Positions 11,078 through 19,511 of a stretch of 64,000 nucleotides of DNA are shown here, piece after piece. Every line of letters begins with the position of its first letter. The first letter of the stretch is position 1. The DNA comes from CAVVZJ01 sp963752755 (GTDB lineage: Bacteria > Planctomycetota > Planctomycetia > Isosphaerales > Isosphaeraceae), in the NCBI GenBank assembly GCA_963752755.1, contig CAVVZJ010000003.1, positions 1,116,001 to 1,180,000 of the forward strand, read 5' to 3'. A program made the translations under genes and the position numbers. The notes under the pieces were generated by a model, which was given only the letters and a program-made list of their open reading frames with translations, searched no databases and had not been told where the DNA came from.

Positions 11078-11745
11078 ATGTTTACGGGACTGGTCCAGGC
11101 CTTGGGGCGGGTCGAGCGGATGGTTGACGAGGGCGCGGGCCGGCGTTTCACGCTCGCCTGGCCGGGGTTGGGTGCCGAGGATCCGCTCGCATTGGGCGAG
11201 AGCGTGGCGGTCAACGGCTGCTGCCTGACGGTCGTCGCAATCGACGGCGAGCGGTTCGACGTCCAGGCCGGGCCAGAGACGCTCCTGCGCACCAACCTCG
11301 GCGCGAGCGCGAGGGCGACCTGGTGAACCTCGAACGCGCACTGCGGGCGGGCGACCGGCTGGGCGGTCATTTCGTGCAGGGGCATATTGATACAACGGCC
11401 ACCTTGCGCGAGCGGAGGCCGGAGGGGGAGTGGGAGTTTCTGGAGTTCGGCATCGACCCGGAGTGGATAACCTTGATGGTGGAGAAGGGGTCGGTCGCGG
11501 TGGACGGGGTGAGCCTCACGCTGGTGACGGTGGGCGAGGATCGGTTCTCGGTGATGCTGATCCCGCATACGTTGGAGGTGACGACGCTGGGAGAGTTGAG
11601 GGAAGGGGAGGGGGTGAATGTGGAAGTGGATATGCTGGGGAAGTATGTTAGGAAATTGTTGGGGGAAGAAGGAGTCTCTCGCAAAGGCGCGAAGGACGCG
11701 AAGAAGCCAGACCAAGAAGAGGGGAGAAGGGATGCACGAGAATGA
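11078..11745 (+). CDS. ribE: Riboflavin synthase alpha chain (one frameshift)
   Basis: Makes riboflavin by dismutation of two 6,7-dimethyl-8-ribityllumazine molecules in the cytoplasm. The N-terminal barrel starts MFTGLVQALGRVE and has the signature GESVAVNGCCLTV; the second barrel repeats it (LGGHFVQGHIDTTA, GSVAVDGVSLTLV). One base is lost near 11303 in a GC run (NLGA / REGDLVNLERAL), splitting the gene into frames 11078-11326 and 11323-11745; the two halves together match one full enzyme, so a sequencing indel is likely. An AAGGGGA ribosome-binding site precedes the ATG. After the normal end (VDMLGKYVRKLL) about 28 residues are encoded by the SR spacer repeat (EEGVSRKGAKDAKK). It overlaps the start of the GxxExxY gene. 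Confidence 0.92.
11668..11706 (+). repeat. SR-type interspersed repeat, copy 3 (inside the ribE 3' end)
   Basis: GAAGGAGTCTCTCGCAAAGG followed by CGCGAAGGACGCGAAG. It forms the 3' end of ribE and the leader of the GxxExxY gene. Confidence 0.7.
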
Positions 11746-11990
11746 GATCGCGAGGCAGATCGTGGATGCGGCGTATCAGATCCATGTGAGGTTACGTCCG
11801 GGGCTGCTGGAGTCGGTCTATGAGGCGGTGATGGGGTATGAGTTGACGAGACGGGGGCTCATCGTGGTCCATCAGAAGCCGATCCCGGTGTTCTCTGAAG
11901 ATGTGAGGCTGGAAGAGGGGTTCGGGCGGACCTGATCGTCGGGGGCAAGGTGATCGTCGAACTGAAATCGGTCGAGGAAGTTCTCCCATG
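11732..11990 (+). pseudogene. GxxExxY family protein, truncated
   Basis: Small protein of the GxxExxY family (PD-(D/E)xK nuclease-like fold, function not established). The start ATG at 11732 follows GAGGGGAGAAGGG. The diagnostic motif is clear: GLLESVYEAVMGYEL, after HENEIARQIVDAAYQIH. A one-base loss near 11925 breaks the frame (RLEEGF / RADLIVGGKVIVELKSVEEV). The restored frame reaches the second conserved segment (VIVELKSVEEV), but the sequence then runs straight into the rsmA start at 11988. Family members usually carry another 30-40 residues (a YL-rich helix and a strand), so the 3' end seems lost even after correcting the indel. Confidence 0.8.
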
Positions 11991-12963
11991 TCCCGCCCCC
12001 GCCAGACCCTCTCCTACCTCCGCACCCTCTTCGCCCGCCACGGCATTACCCCCCGGCGTCAATACGGCCAGAACTTCCTCATCGACCTGAACATCCACGA
12101 CCTGATCGTCAAGACCGCCGAGGTCGGCCCCGAGGACGTCGTGCTGGAGGTCGGCCCTGGCGCGGGGGCGATGACGTCCTTGATGGCCGAGTCGGCGGGG
12201 GCGGTGGTGGCCGTCGAGATCGACGCGGCGATGGCGAGGCTGGCACGCGAGGCGGTCGAGGGATACCCGAATGTGCGGGTACTCCACGTCGATGCCCTGG
12301 CGGGCAAACACACGATCAACCCGGAGGTGATCGATAACGTGCTCGCCGGGCTGGCGGCGTCGCCGGGGCGGCGGTTCAAGCTCGTGGCGAACCTGCCGTA
12401 CAACATCGCGACCCCTTTGATCACGAACCTGCTCGTTCATCCCGAACCGGCGCCGTTGCCGGAGCGCATGGTCGTCACGATTCAACTCGAACTGGCGGAA
12501 AAGATGCGGGCCGAGCCCGGCACGGACGAATATGGAGGCGCTGTCGGTCACGCTGCAGGCCCTGGCCGACGTCGAGGTCGTGCGGACGCTCTCGCCCAAG
12601 GTTTTCTGGCCGCGGCCGAAGGTGGATTCGGCGGTTGTGGCGGTTGTGCCGAGGGCCGACAAGCGGGCGAAGATCCCGGATTTGCGTTGGTTTCACTTCG
12701 TCGTCCGGCGGGTCTTTTTGCACCGTCGCAAGAACCTGCGGGGGGTGCTCCACGCGGCCTGGCGGTCGCACTGGAGCAAGAGCGAGGTGGATGAACTGCT
12801 CGAAGGGCTGGGGCTGACCGGGCAGGTGAGGGCGGAATCGCTGGACGTGGAGGAGTGGATCGCGCTGGCTGAGGCGATGAAGATGAGGCTGGGGGGAACG
12901 CCGGGAATCGAAGAGGTCTCCCGCAGAGCCGCGGAGGACGTGGAAGCGGGGGAAGAGGCGTGA
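11988..12963 (+). CDS. rsmA: 16S rRNA (adenine1518-N6/adenine1519-N6)-dimethyltransferase (one frameshift)
   Basis: Dimethylates two adjacent adenines in the 3'-terminal hairpin of 16S rRNA using S-adenosylmethionine (KsgA/RsmA). Motifs in order: RRQYGQNFLID near residue 24, SAM-binding motif I LEVGPGAGAMTSLM, the acidic motif VVAVEIDAAMA, and the catalytic loop NLPYNIATPLI. The frame breaks near 12535 (GTDEYG / ALSVTLQALADVEVVRTL) and continues with the conserved SPKVFWPRPKVDSAVV and the C-terminal helical domain. The last residues (IEEVSRRAAEDVEAGEEA) are encoded by the SR repeat, not by the family core. The start codon lies where the truncated GxxExxY sequence ends. Confidence 0.93.
12910..12947 (+). 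repeat. SR-type interspersed repeat, copy 4 (inside the rsmA 3' end)
   Basis: GAAGAGGTCTCCCGCAGAGC followed by CGCGGAGGACG. Translated as EEVSRRAAEDV, in the same frame as in the adaptor and ribE copies. Confidence 0.6.
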
Positions 12964-13079
12964 AGAAGGAGAACCGGCACCGCCGGCAAAGTCGGCGCGG
13001 GCGGGCTTGACGAAAAGTGGAGGGCGGGCGATAGTCGGCCGATCCTGGGATCAGGGAGGCAACCCCCCGGGAGGCGCAT

Positions 13080-15056
13080 ATGCCGGGCGACGAAGCATGC
13101 GTCCACGACGGAGCGGAGCCCCGCGCGGTTCTGCGGCACCCATCGGATTGGCCACGGATGATGCCACCAAAACCGAGAAGGACCCGCCGCCTCGCCGTAT
13201 TCGGAGCCCTGGTCGGGTTGGCCGCTGTCGCGGCTCTCCTGGCCTGCCGGCTCGGGTCGGCCCCTCCGAATCATCGGCGCGTCGGCGAGCACCTCGCTGA
13301 CTTCACGCTCCGCGACCTGCAAGGGCGCGACCGGCATCTCGCCGACTTCCGAAAAAGCAAAATTCTTGTTCTGGTGTTCATGGGCATCGATTGCCCCGTC
13401 GGCAATCTTTACGTCCCCCGCTTGCTCAAGCTGAACGCGGCGTATCGCGGGCGGGGGGTGGCGTTCGTGGGTGTGAATGCGAACGCCCATGAATCGGCGG
13501 AGGAGATCGCGGCGCACGCCAGGGAATACGGGATCGATTTCCCGGTGTTCCGGGACGAACGAAACGTGCTGGCTGACCGGCTGCGCGTGGAGCGGACGTG
13601 CGAGGCGGTCGTGCTCGACGAGCATCGTGAGATTCGCTACCACGGCGCGATCGACGACCAGTACGCCCGCGGGGCGATCCGCGACGAGCCGAGCCGGACT
13701 TTTCTCGCCGAGGCGCTCGACGCCATGCTCGCGGGTCGCGCGGTGCCCTTGCCGGAGACAACGGTGGTCGCCTGCCCGATCGAGCGCGTGGAGCCGAAGC
13801 GGTCGGGTGTGGGCTTGAGGCGGCTCGACCCGTCGCTGGCACGGCTTCGGCGCGCGCGAGCGAAGCCCGTGGAAGTTGGCGAGGTGACCTATGCCCGCGA
13901 CGTCGCCCCGATTCTCCGGATGAAGTGCGAGCCGTGCCACCGGCCGGGCGAAGTTGCGCCATTTGCGCTGCGCGATTACGACGACGCGAAACGATGGGCA
14001 CAGTCGATCTACGAGGTGGTCGATGAGGGTTTGATGCCTCCCTGGTACGCCGACCCGCGTTACGGTCGTTTCTCGAACGATCGCAGTCTGACCGACCGCG
14101 AGCACTCTGTGCTGATGGCCTGGGCTGATCAGGATGCCCCGCCCGGCGACCTGGCGCAAGTCCCGCCGTCGGCCAAGTACGCTCAGGGGTGGACCGTCGG
14201 CGAGCCCGACCTGATCTTTGAGATGCCCGAGCAGTTCGACGTGCCGGCTGAGGGAATCCTTGAGATCCAGAAATTTCGCGTGCCGACGAACTTCTCAGAA
14301 GACGTCTGGGTGCAGGCCGCGCAGGCGTTGCCCGGTGACCGGGCGGTGGTCCATCACATATGCGTTTTCGTGATCGACCCGACTCGCAAGCCGCCCCCGG
14401 GCGCCGACCGCGAGTTGCAGCGCGACATGATGCCGGAACTCGTCTGCTACGCCCCGGGCGACATGCCGGCCCTGTTCCCGTCTGGCGTGGCGAAGAAGAT
14501 CCCGGCGGGCGCAGTGCTGGAGATCCAGGTGCATTACACGCCGATCGGCGTGCCGCGGTTCGACCGATCCTCGGTGGGCCTGGTGCTCGCCCGCGAGCCG
14601 GTCCGACGGCTGGCAGTCACGCGGGGCGTCTCCAACCGGGATTTCGTCCTGCCCCCAGGGGCGCCGAACGTGGAAGTCCACGCCTCGTACACGGTGCCGC
14701 GTGCAGGCTACTTGCTCAGCTTGACCCCGCACATGCATTATCGCGGTAAGGACTTTCTTTACACGGCCGTTTATCCCGACGGGCGGCGCGAGACCTTGCT
14801 CTCGGTCCCCTTCTACGACTTCAACTGGCAGAGCGTCTATCGCCTGGCCGAGCCAAAGTTCTTGCCGCGCGGGACGCGGATCGCGTGCGTCGCCCACTTC
14901 GACAACTCAGACAAGAACCCCGTCAATCCCGATCCGTCCCAGACGGTGCGCTGGGGTGAGCAGTCGTCGGATGAAATGATGATCGGTTATTTCGATTACT
15001 GCGTCGATCTGCCCGCGCCGGTGCAGATGGCCGGGGGACGGGCGGCGCCTCGTTGA
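13080..15056 (+). CDS. Redoxin - cytochrome c - copper monooxygenase-like fusion protein
   Basis: 658-aa exported protein. An N-terminal anchor (VFGALVGLAAVAALLAC, about residues 40-56) is followed by an AhpC/thioredoxin-fold redoxin domain (LADFTLRDLQGRDRHLADF; single redox Cys in GIDCPVGNLYVP, Cys105; later YHGAIDDQYARG, a phrase typical of planctomycete redoxins). A haem-binding CEPCH sits at residues 283-287, followed by VAPFALRDYDDAKRW and MPPWYADP as in planctomycete cytochrome modules. The C-terminal half resembles the two-domain copper type II ascorbate-dependent monooxygenase fold (VVHHICVFVID, VEIQVHYTP-like LEIQVHYTPIG, LTPHMHYRGKDF). Start: ATG 13080 after GGGAGG; ATG at 13158 or 13161 would give a shorter leader. 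The substrate is unknown. The frame is intact. Confidence 0.85.
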   Translation: MPGDEACVHDGAEPRAVLRHPSDWPRMMPPKPRRTRRLAVFGALVGLAAVAALLACRLGSAPPNHRRVGEHLADFTLRDLQGRDRHLADFRKSKILVLVFMGIDCPVGNLYVPRLLKLNAAYRGRGVAFVGVNANAHESAEEIAAHAREYGIDFPVFRDERNVLADRLRVERTCEAVVLDEHREIRYHGAIDDQYARGAIRDEPSRTFLAEALDAMLAGRAVPLPETTVVACPIERVEPKRSGVGLRRLDPSLARLRRARAKPVEVGEVTYARDVAPILRMKCEPCHRPGEVAPFALRDYDDAKRWAQSIYEVVDEGLMPPWYADPRYGRFSNDRSLTDREHSVLMAWADQDAPPGDLAQVPPSAKYAQGWTVGEPDLIFEMPEQFDVPAEGILEIQKFRVPTNFSEDVWVQAAQALPGDRAVVHHICVFVIDPTRKPPPGADRELQRDMMPELVCYAPGDMPALFPSGVAKKIPAGAVLEIQVHYTPIGVPRFDRSSVGLVLAREPVRRLAVTRGVSNRDFVLPPGAPNVEVHASYTVPRAGYLLSLTPHMHYRGKDFLYTAVYPDGRRETLLSVPFYDFNWQSVYRLAEPKFLPRGTRIACVAHFDNSDKNPVNPDPSQTVRWGEQSSDEMMIGYFDYCVDLPAPVQMAGGRAAPR

Positions 15057-15143
15057 AGCGACGGCTTGGGTCTTGTCGGGCGTGGGTAGCACGCCCGACG
15101 AAGACCTTCCGATTCCTGTGTCATCCATCCCGGAGGGCCGCGT

Positions 15144-16718
15144 ATGGACTCGCCGCCGACCGACCCTGGGCGACGATCGTGGCTGGTCCTCGCCGCGATC
15201 CTGGCCCTGGCGACTGTCACCCGGCTGCACCGGCTCGAAGGGCCGATGGCTGACAATCTCCAGGCGAAGCAGGTCTATATCGCGAACAAAGCCCGAAGCA
15301 TCGCGCGGCCGCCGTTCAATCCGCTGCGGAATACGCTTGACTTCCTCGACGATCGCGGTGAGCGGATCGTATTGACGGAAGAGATCCCACTCTACACTGG
15401 CTTGCTGGCGGCGGGGTATCGCCTGTTCGGCGAGCGCGACGCCGTGGGGCATGGGCTCAGCCTGCTCGGCTCCCTGGTGGCGATCGTGGCGTTCTTTGAC
15501 CTGGCGCGTCGGGAGCAAGGGGAGCGAATGGCACGGGTCGCAACCTTGTTGCTGGCGTCGTCGCCCCTGTTCATCTTCTACGGCCGGGCCGTGTTGCCCG
15601 ACCCCTGGATGCTCGCCGGGATGCTCGGTTGTGCCGCGGCGTATCGGCGGTATCTCGACGGCATGGGCGCTCGCTGGCTCATCGTGGCCGCGGGGGTGGG
15701 CTTGCTGGCGGGGGCTTTCAAGTATTTCGGCTTGATGGTGTTGATCCCGCTGGCGGACATGGCGCGGAGGCGGCTCGGCGTGCGGGGCGTCTTGCGACCG
15801 TCGTTCCTGACGGTCGCTGTTGCGATGGTCGCGCCCATCGCGGCCTGGATGGTGCTGGTGTTCCTCCAGGGGCCGAATCCGGTGGGCTCGGGATGGACGG
15901 GGACGAAGGGCGATGTGAGGCCGTACCTGATCGTGCAGGCACCCGGCGTTCTGCTGGATCGGCACCTCTGGGGGCCGTTCTTCTCTCGGTTCCTGATGCG
16001 CGACTGCGGGCCACTGGCGGCGGCCTTGATCGCGGTCGGACTCTGGGTATCAGCGAGTCGTCGGGCGAAGCTGGGACCGCTGGGAGCGTGGACGGCAATG
16101 GGACTGGCGTTCTACGTCCTGCTGGGGCCGAAACTGATCGATCACGATTATTATGAACTCATGATGCTGCCGGCGGCCATGCTCTGGGCGGCCCGGGGCT
16201 GGGAGGCGATCCGACGGCGGAGTCTTGCGGTGGACGTTCCGTGGCGTCGGGCGCTGGTGGGGCCGGGGTTGCTAGCGATAGCGGTCGTGGCGCAGTCGCC
16301 CTGGGTGATGGGAGGGATGTTCGACCTGGAGGGTGAGAAGGTCGCGCTGGGTGGAAGTCTCGGACGAATCTGTCCGAAAGACGGCCGGGTCGTGGTGATG
16401 GGGCCGGGGATCGCCTTGGCGACGGTCGTGCATTACAGCGGTCGCGAGGGCTGGGCGGTGCGCGGTCCGGTGCTGCCGGATGACTGGCGAGAACGGATCG
16501 CCGGGTATCGAGGGCAGGGGGCCGAGTATGTGGCACTTTACTTCGACCCGAAGGCCAAGGTGGACCAGCGGGCGTCGTACCGGCCCTTGATCGAGGCGTT
16601 GACGGTCGTCGATCGGCGTTCCGGGCCGTTGACCGGGCGGGGGACGCGGGCCGAATCGCTGGTCTTGAGGCTGAGCCCGGTGGAACTGGCCCGGCTGAGG
16701 GGGCAGCGGAGGGAGTGA
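15144..16718 (+). CDS. GT39/ArnT-like membrane glycosyltransferase
   Basis: 524-aa polytopic protein of the dolichyl-phosphate-mannose mannosyltransferase/ArnT superfamily, which transfers sugars from polyprenyl-phosphate donors on the outer face of the inner membrane. TM1 (SWLVLAAILALATVTRL) is followed by a periplasmic loop and by IPLYTGLLAAGYRLFGERDAVGH, then VATLLLASSPLFIFYGRAVLPDPWML, the typical loop-TM pattern of the superfamily. At least eight more hydrophobic segments follow. The usual catalytic Asp-Glu pair in the first loop is not obvious, so the activity is inferred from topology and local similarity. It follows the redoxin fusion by about 85 bp and may be co-transcribed with it. 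Confidence 0.75.
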   Translation: MDSPPTDPGRRSWLVLAAILALATVTRLHRLEGPMADNLQAKQVYIANKARSIARPPFNPLRNTLDFLDDRGERIVLTEEIPLYTGLLAAGYRLFGERDAVGHGLSLLGSLVAIVAFFDLARREQGERMARVATLLLASSPLFIFYGRAVLPDPWMLAGMLGCAAAYRRYLDGMGARWLIVAAGVGLLAGAFKYFGLMVLIPLADMARRRLGVRGVLRPSFLTVAVAMVAPIAAWMVLVFLQGPNPVGSGWTGTKGDVRPYLIVQAPGVLLDRHLWGPFFSRFLMRDCGPLAAALIAVGLWVSASRRAKLGPLGAWTAMGLAFYVLLGPKLIDHDYYELMMLPAAMLWAARGWEAIRRRSLAVDVPWRRALVGPGLLAIAVVAQSPWVMGGMFDLEGEKVALGGSLGRICPKDGRVVVMGPGIALATVVHYSGREGWAVRGPVLPDDWRERIAGYRGQGAEYVALYFDPKAKVDQRASYRPLIEALTVVDRRSGPLTGRGTRAESLVLRLSPVELARLRGQRRE

Positions 16719-16838
16719 GGGCGGCGGCCGCGGGACGGGGTCGGGCTGACTCATGGCAAGCGCGCGGGTCGTCCGCTAAACTGGCGACCTCGCGAGGCTG
16801 TGATCCCACCAAAGTCACCCGCGGAGGAAACCTTCACC

Positions 16839-18347
16839 ATGAGTCGCTACGCCGCAACCCGCCACCTGGCCCTGGCTCTGGGCCTCGTCCTGACGCTCGG
16901 GATCGCCCCGGCGTGGGCTGATGTGAAGATGCCGAGCATCTTCGGTTCGCACATGGTCCTCCAGCGCAACCAGAAGGACAAGGTCTGGGGCTGGGCCGAT
17001 CCGGGCGAGGAGGTCACGGTCACGATCGCCGGTCAGACCAAGACCGCCAAGGCCAGCGACGACGGCGCCTGGTCGGTCCTGCTCGACCCGTTGCCCGCGG
17101 GGGGTCGGCACACGTTGACCGTCAAGGGCAAGAACACCCTCAGTTTCGACGACGTGGCTGTCGGCGAGGTCTGGATCTGCTCGGGCCAGTCGAACATGCA
17201 GTGGCCGCTCAACCTGGCCAACGACGCCGACCTGGAGACCCTCACCGCCGACTATCCGGAGATCCGCCTGATCTCCGTGCCGCAGGTCGGCACCCAGGAG
17301 CCGCAGAAGGATTTCCAGGGGCAATGGGAGCGCTGCACGCCCGCGAACGCCAGGGACTTCTCGGCGATCGGCCTCCTCTTCGGGCGGACGCTCTATCAGG
17401 CTCTCGGCGTGCCCATCGGCCTGATCGATGACTCTTGGGGCGGCTCGGCCGCCGAGGCTTGGGTCCGCCGCGACATCCTGGAAAAAGACCCGAAGTACAA
17501 GGACCTCCTCGCGAGCTGGCAGGAGCGGGAGGAGCAGTACGAGAAGGTCAAGGATGAGAACTCGCAGCAGAGCCGCAACCTCGCGGGCCTGATGCGGGGC
17601 AACCACCGTCCCGGCAACATCTACAACGGCGTGCTCAAGCCGACGATCGGCTACGGCATCCGGGGCGTGATCTGGTATCAAGGCGAGTCGAACGCCGGCC
17701 GGGCCTACCAGTATCGCGACCTCTTCCCGTTGATGATTCAGAGCTGGCGCGACGAGTGGGGCATCGGCGACTTCCCCTTCTACTGGGTTCAGCTCGCCGA
17801 CTTCATGGCCGAGAAGCCCGAGCCGAGCGGCAGCGCCTGGGCCGAGCTTCGCGAGGCGCAGACGATGACGATGGACAAGCTGCCCAATACCGGCCAGGCC
17901 GTCATCGTCGACATCGGCGAGGGCCGCGACATCCACCCGCGGAACAAGCAAGGCGTCGCCAACCGCCTCGCCCGCTGGGCCCTCGCGAAGGATTACAGCT
18001 TCGACGTGCCTTATCAGAGCCCGACCTACAAGTCGATGGAGAAGCAGGACAACAAGATCGTCCTCACCTTCGACCACGCCGGCCAGGGCGGCCTCTACGC
18101 CTTCGACACGCAAGACGTGAAGGGCTTCACCATCGCTGGCTCGGACCAGGTCTTCCACAACGCGCAAGCGAAGATCGTGCCGCCGAACAAGGTCGAGGTC
18201 TGGTCCGACGAGGTCTCCGACCCGGTGGCCGTGCGCTACGCCTGGGCGGATAACCCGGTGGCCAACCTCTACGGTCGCAACGGCCTGCCCGCCACGCCTT
18301 TCCGCACCGACGACTGGCCGGGCGTGACGGCCAACAACACCCGCTGA
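16839..18347 (+). CDS. Sialate O-acetylesterase-like SGNH hydrolase
   Basis: Secreted carbohydrate esterase (SASA domain, 502 aa) expected to remove acetyl groups from sialic acid or related glycans. The start ATG at 16839 is preceded by GGAGGAAA and opens a signal peptide (HLALALGLVLTLGIAPAWA). An N-terminal beta domain (GSHMVLQRNQKDKVWGWADP) is followed by the SGNH block with nucleophile Ser (WICSGQSNMQWPL), then IRGVIWYQGESNAGRAYQYR, and a catalytic His in GRDIHPRNKQGVANRLARWAL, ending in a C-terminal beta domain (VAVRYAWADNPVANLY). All diagnostic blocks of the family are present and the frame is intact. It ends at a strong hairpin shared with the convergent TlpA gene. Confidence 0.93.
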   Translation: MSRYAATRHLALALGLVLTLGIAPAWADVKMPSIFGSHMVLQRNQKDKVWGWADPGEEVTVTIAGQTKTAKASDDGAWSVLLDPLPAGGRHTLTVKGKNTLSFDDVAVGEVWICSGQSNMQWPLNLANDADLETLTADYPEIRLISVPQVGTQEPQKDFQGQWERCTPANARDFSAIGLLFGRTLYQALGVPIGLIDDSWGGSAAEAWVRRDILEKDPKYKDLLASWQEREEQYEKVKDENSQQSRNLAGLMRGNHRPGNIYNGVLKPTIGYGIRGVIWYQGESNAGRAYQYRDLFPLMIQSWRDEWGIGDFPFYWVQLADFMAEKPEPSGSAWAELREAQTMTMDKLPNTGQAVIVDIGEGRDIHPRNKQGVANRLARWALAKDYSFDVPYQSPTYKSMEKQDNKIVLTFDHAGQGGLYAFDTQDVKGFTIAGSDQVFHNAQAKIVPPNKVEVWSDEVSDPVAVRYAWADNPVANLYGRNGLPATPFRTDDWPGVTANNTR

Positions 18348-18370
18348 TCCGGGTCTCCGACCGGAAAAAT

Positions 18371-18400
18371 GGCCCCGCCCCTCGATGTGGGGGCGGGGCC
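18371..18400. terminator. Bidirectional hairpin terminator
   Basis: Arms GGCCCCGCCCC and GGGGCGGGGCC around a short loop lie between two convergent genes (stops at 18347 and 18438). An A-run precedes it on the left, which would be the U-tract for transcripts from the minus strand. Confidence 0.75.
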
Positions 18401-18437
18401 GTTGCGTTGCGATCTTCGACGTCGGAGGCGGCACGGG

Positions 18438-19511
18438 TCACTCGGCCTTCTTCTTGCCGCCTAGGGCCTCGGCGATGGACTGGTCCATGCTGGTCTCGCC
18501 GAGCTCGAAGCCGATGATCGTGCCGTCACGTCCGATCAGGAAGTTGGCCGGGATCTCCTCGACGCCGAACGCCTTGGCATAGTCGTTCTCGCCTTCGCCG
18601 TTGAGCACGTTCGGCCAGGAGACGCCGTGGTCGATCAGGAATCGGCGCACGGCCGGCAGGACCGCCTGGGCCTCGCCCGCGCCCTCACGGAGGGCATCGA
18701 CGTTGACGCCAAGGACCGCGAACCCCTGGTCCTTGTACTTCTCGCGGACGGTGTTCAGGCGGAGCATCTGCGGAGAGCAGGGGGGGCACCAGGTCGCCCA
18801 GAAGTCGATCAGGACGACCTTGCCCTTGTAGTCGGCGAGGCTCACCATCTCGCCATCGACATCCTTGGCCGCGATCGCCGGCGCGGCTTTGCCGAGCATC
18901 TTGATGCGCTCGAACCGCTCGGCGAAGTGATTCTTCACCGCGGGGCTCTGCGCGTTCTGGACGGCGAACTCGCAGAGCTGGCGGGCGACGTCATAGCGAC
19001 CGGCTTCCACCAGGCGCTGGAAGTACGCCTCGCCGATGGCCAGGACGGTGTCGGGGCCAATCTTCGCGGCGGCCTGGTCGCCGGGCTTGCGGTTCTGGAC
19101 GAACGTCTTGAGGTCGGCGAGCGACTCGTCGTACTTGCCGCGGTCGGCCTCGGCGACGATGTTGATGAAGTGGGCCAGGGCGACCACGTCGGAGCTGGCC
19201 TGGCCCTTCTCGAGGACCGCCTCGGCGGCCGGCTCGGCGGCCGGGTAGAGGTTGCGGGCGATGGCCAGGTTGAACAGGAGCCGGTAAGTGACGTCGGCCG
19301 CCTCGCCCTTCTCCTTGGCGGCAACCTTCGTCAGTTCGGCAATGTGCTGCTTCTCCAGTTCGGCGAACTTCTCGGCGTAGTGGGTGTTGACCTCCTCACG
19401 GGAGGCGAACTCCTTGCCGGCGCCCTGGCCCTGCGCTCGGGCGTCAGGGGCCGCCAGGCCGACGCTCAGGACGGCCCCAGTCAGGGCCGCCGCGATCGGA
19501 TGCCGCGTCAT
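18438..19511 (-). CDS. TlpA-like thioredoxin-domain protein
   Basis: Exported thiol-disulfide oxidoreductase, 357 aa. The start is ATG 19511 (MTRHPIAAALTGAVLSVGL), giving a signal peptide ending near ARA. Residues about 30-230 form a helical region rich in Ala/Glu (FINIVAEADRGKYDESLADL) as in many planctomycete TlpA proteins. The thioredoxin domain follows (KAAPAIAAKDVDGEMVSLAD, then LIDFWATWCPPCSPQM with the CxxC redox pair, and the cis-Pro region EIPANFLIGRDG). It probably works in periplasmic disulfide exchange or cytochrome maturation. A second TlpA-type gene with the active site WCGPC is at 54094-55191 and has the same helical-plus-thioredoxin layout. Confidence 0.9.
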   Translation of the reverse strand: MTRHPIAAALTGAVLSVGLAAPDARAQGQGAGKEFASREEVNTHYAEKFAELEKQHIAELTKVAAKEKGEAADVTYRLLFNLAIARNLYPAAEPAAEAVLEKGQASSDVVALAHFINIVAEADRGKYDESLADLKTFVQNRKPGDQAAAKIGPDTVLAIGEAYFQRLVEAGRYDVARQLCEFAVQNAQSPAVKNHFAERFERIKMLGKAAPAIAAKDVDGEMVSLADYKGKVVLIDFWATWCPPCSPQMLRLNTVREKYKDQGFAVLGVNVDALREGAGEAQAVLPAVRRFLIDHGVSWPNVLNGEGENDYAKAFGVEEIPANFLIGRDGTIIGFELGETSMDQSIAEALGGKKKAE

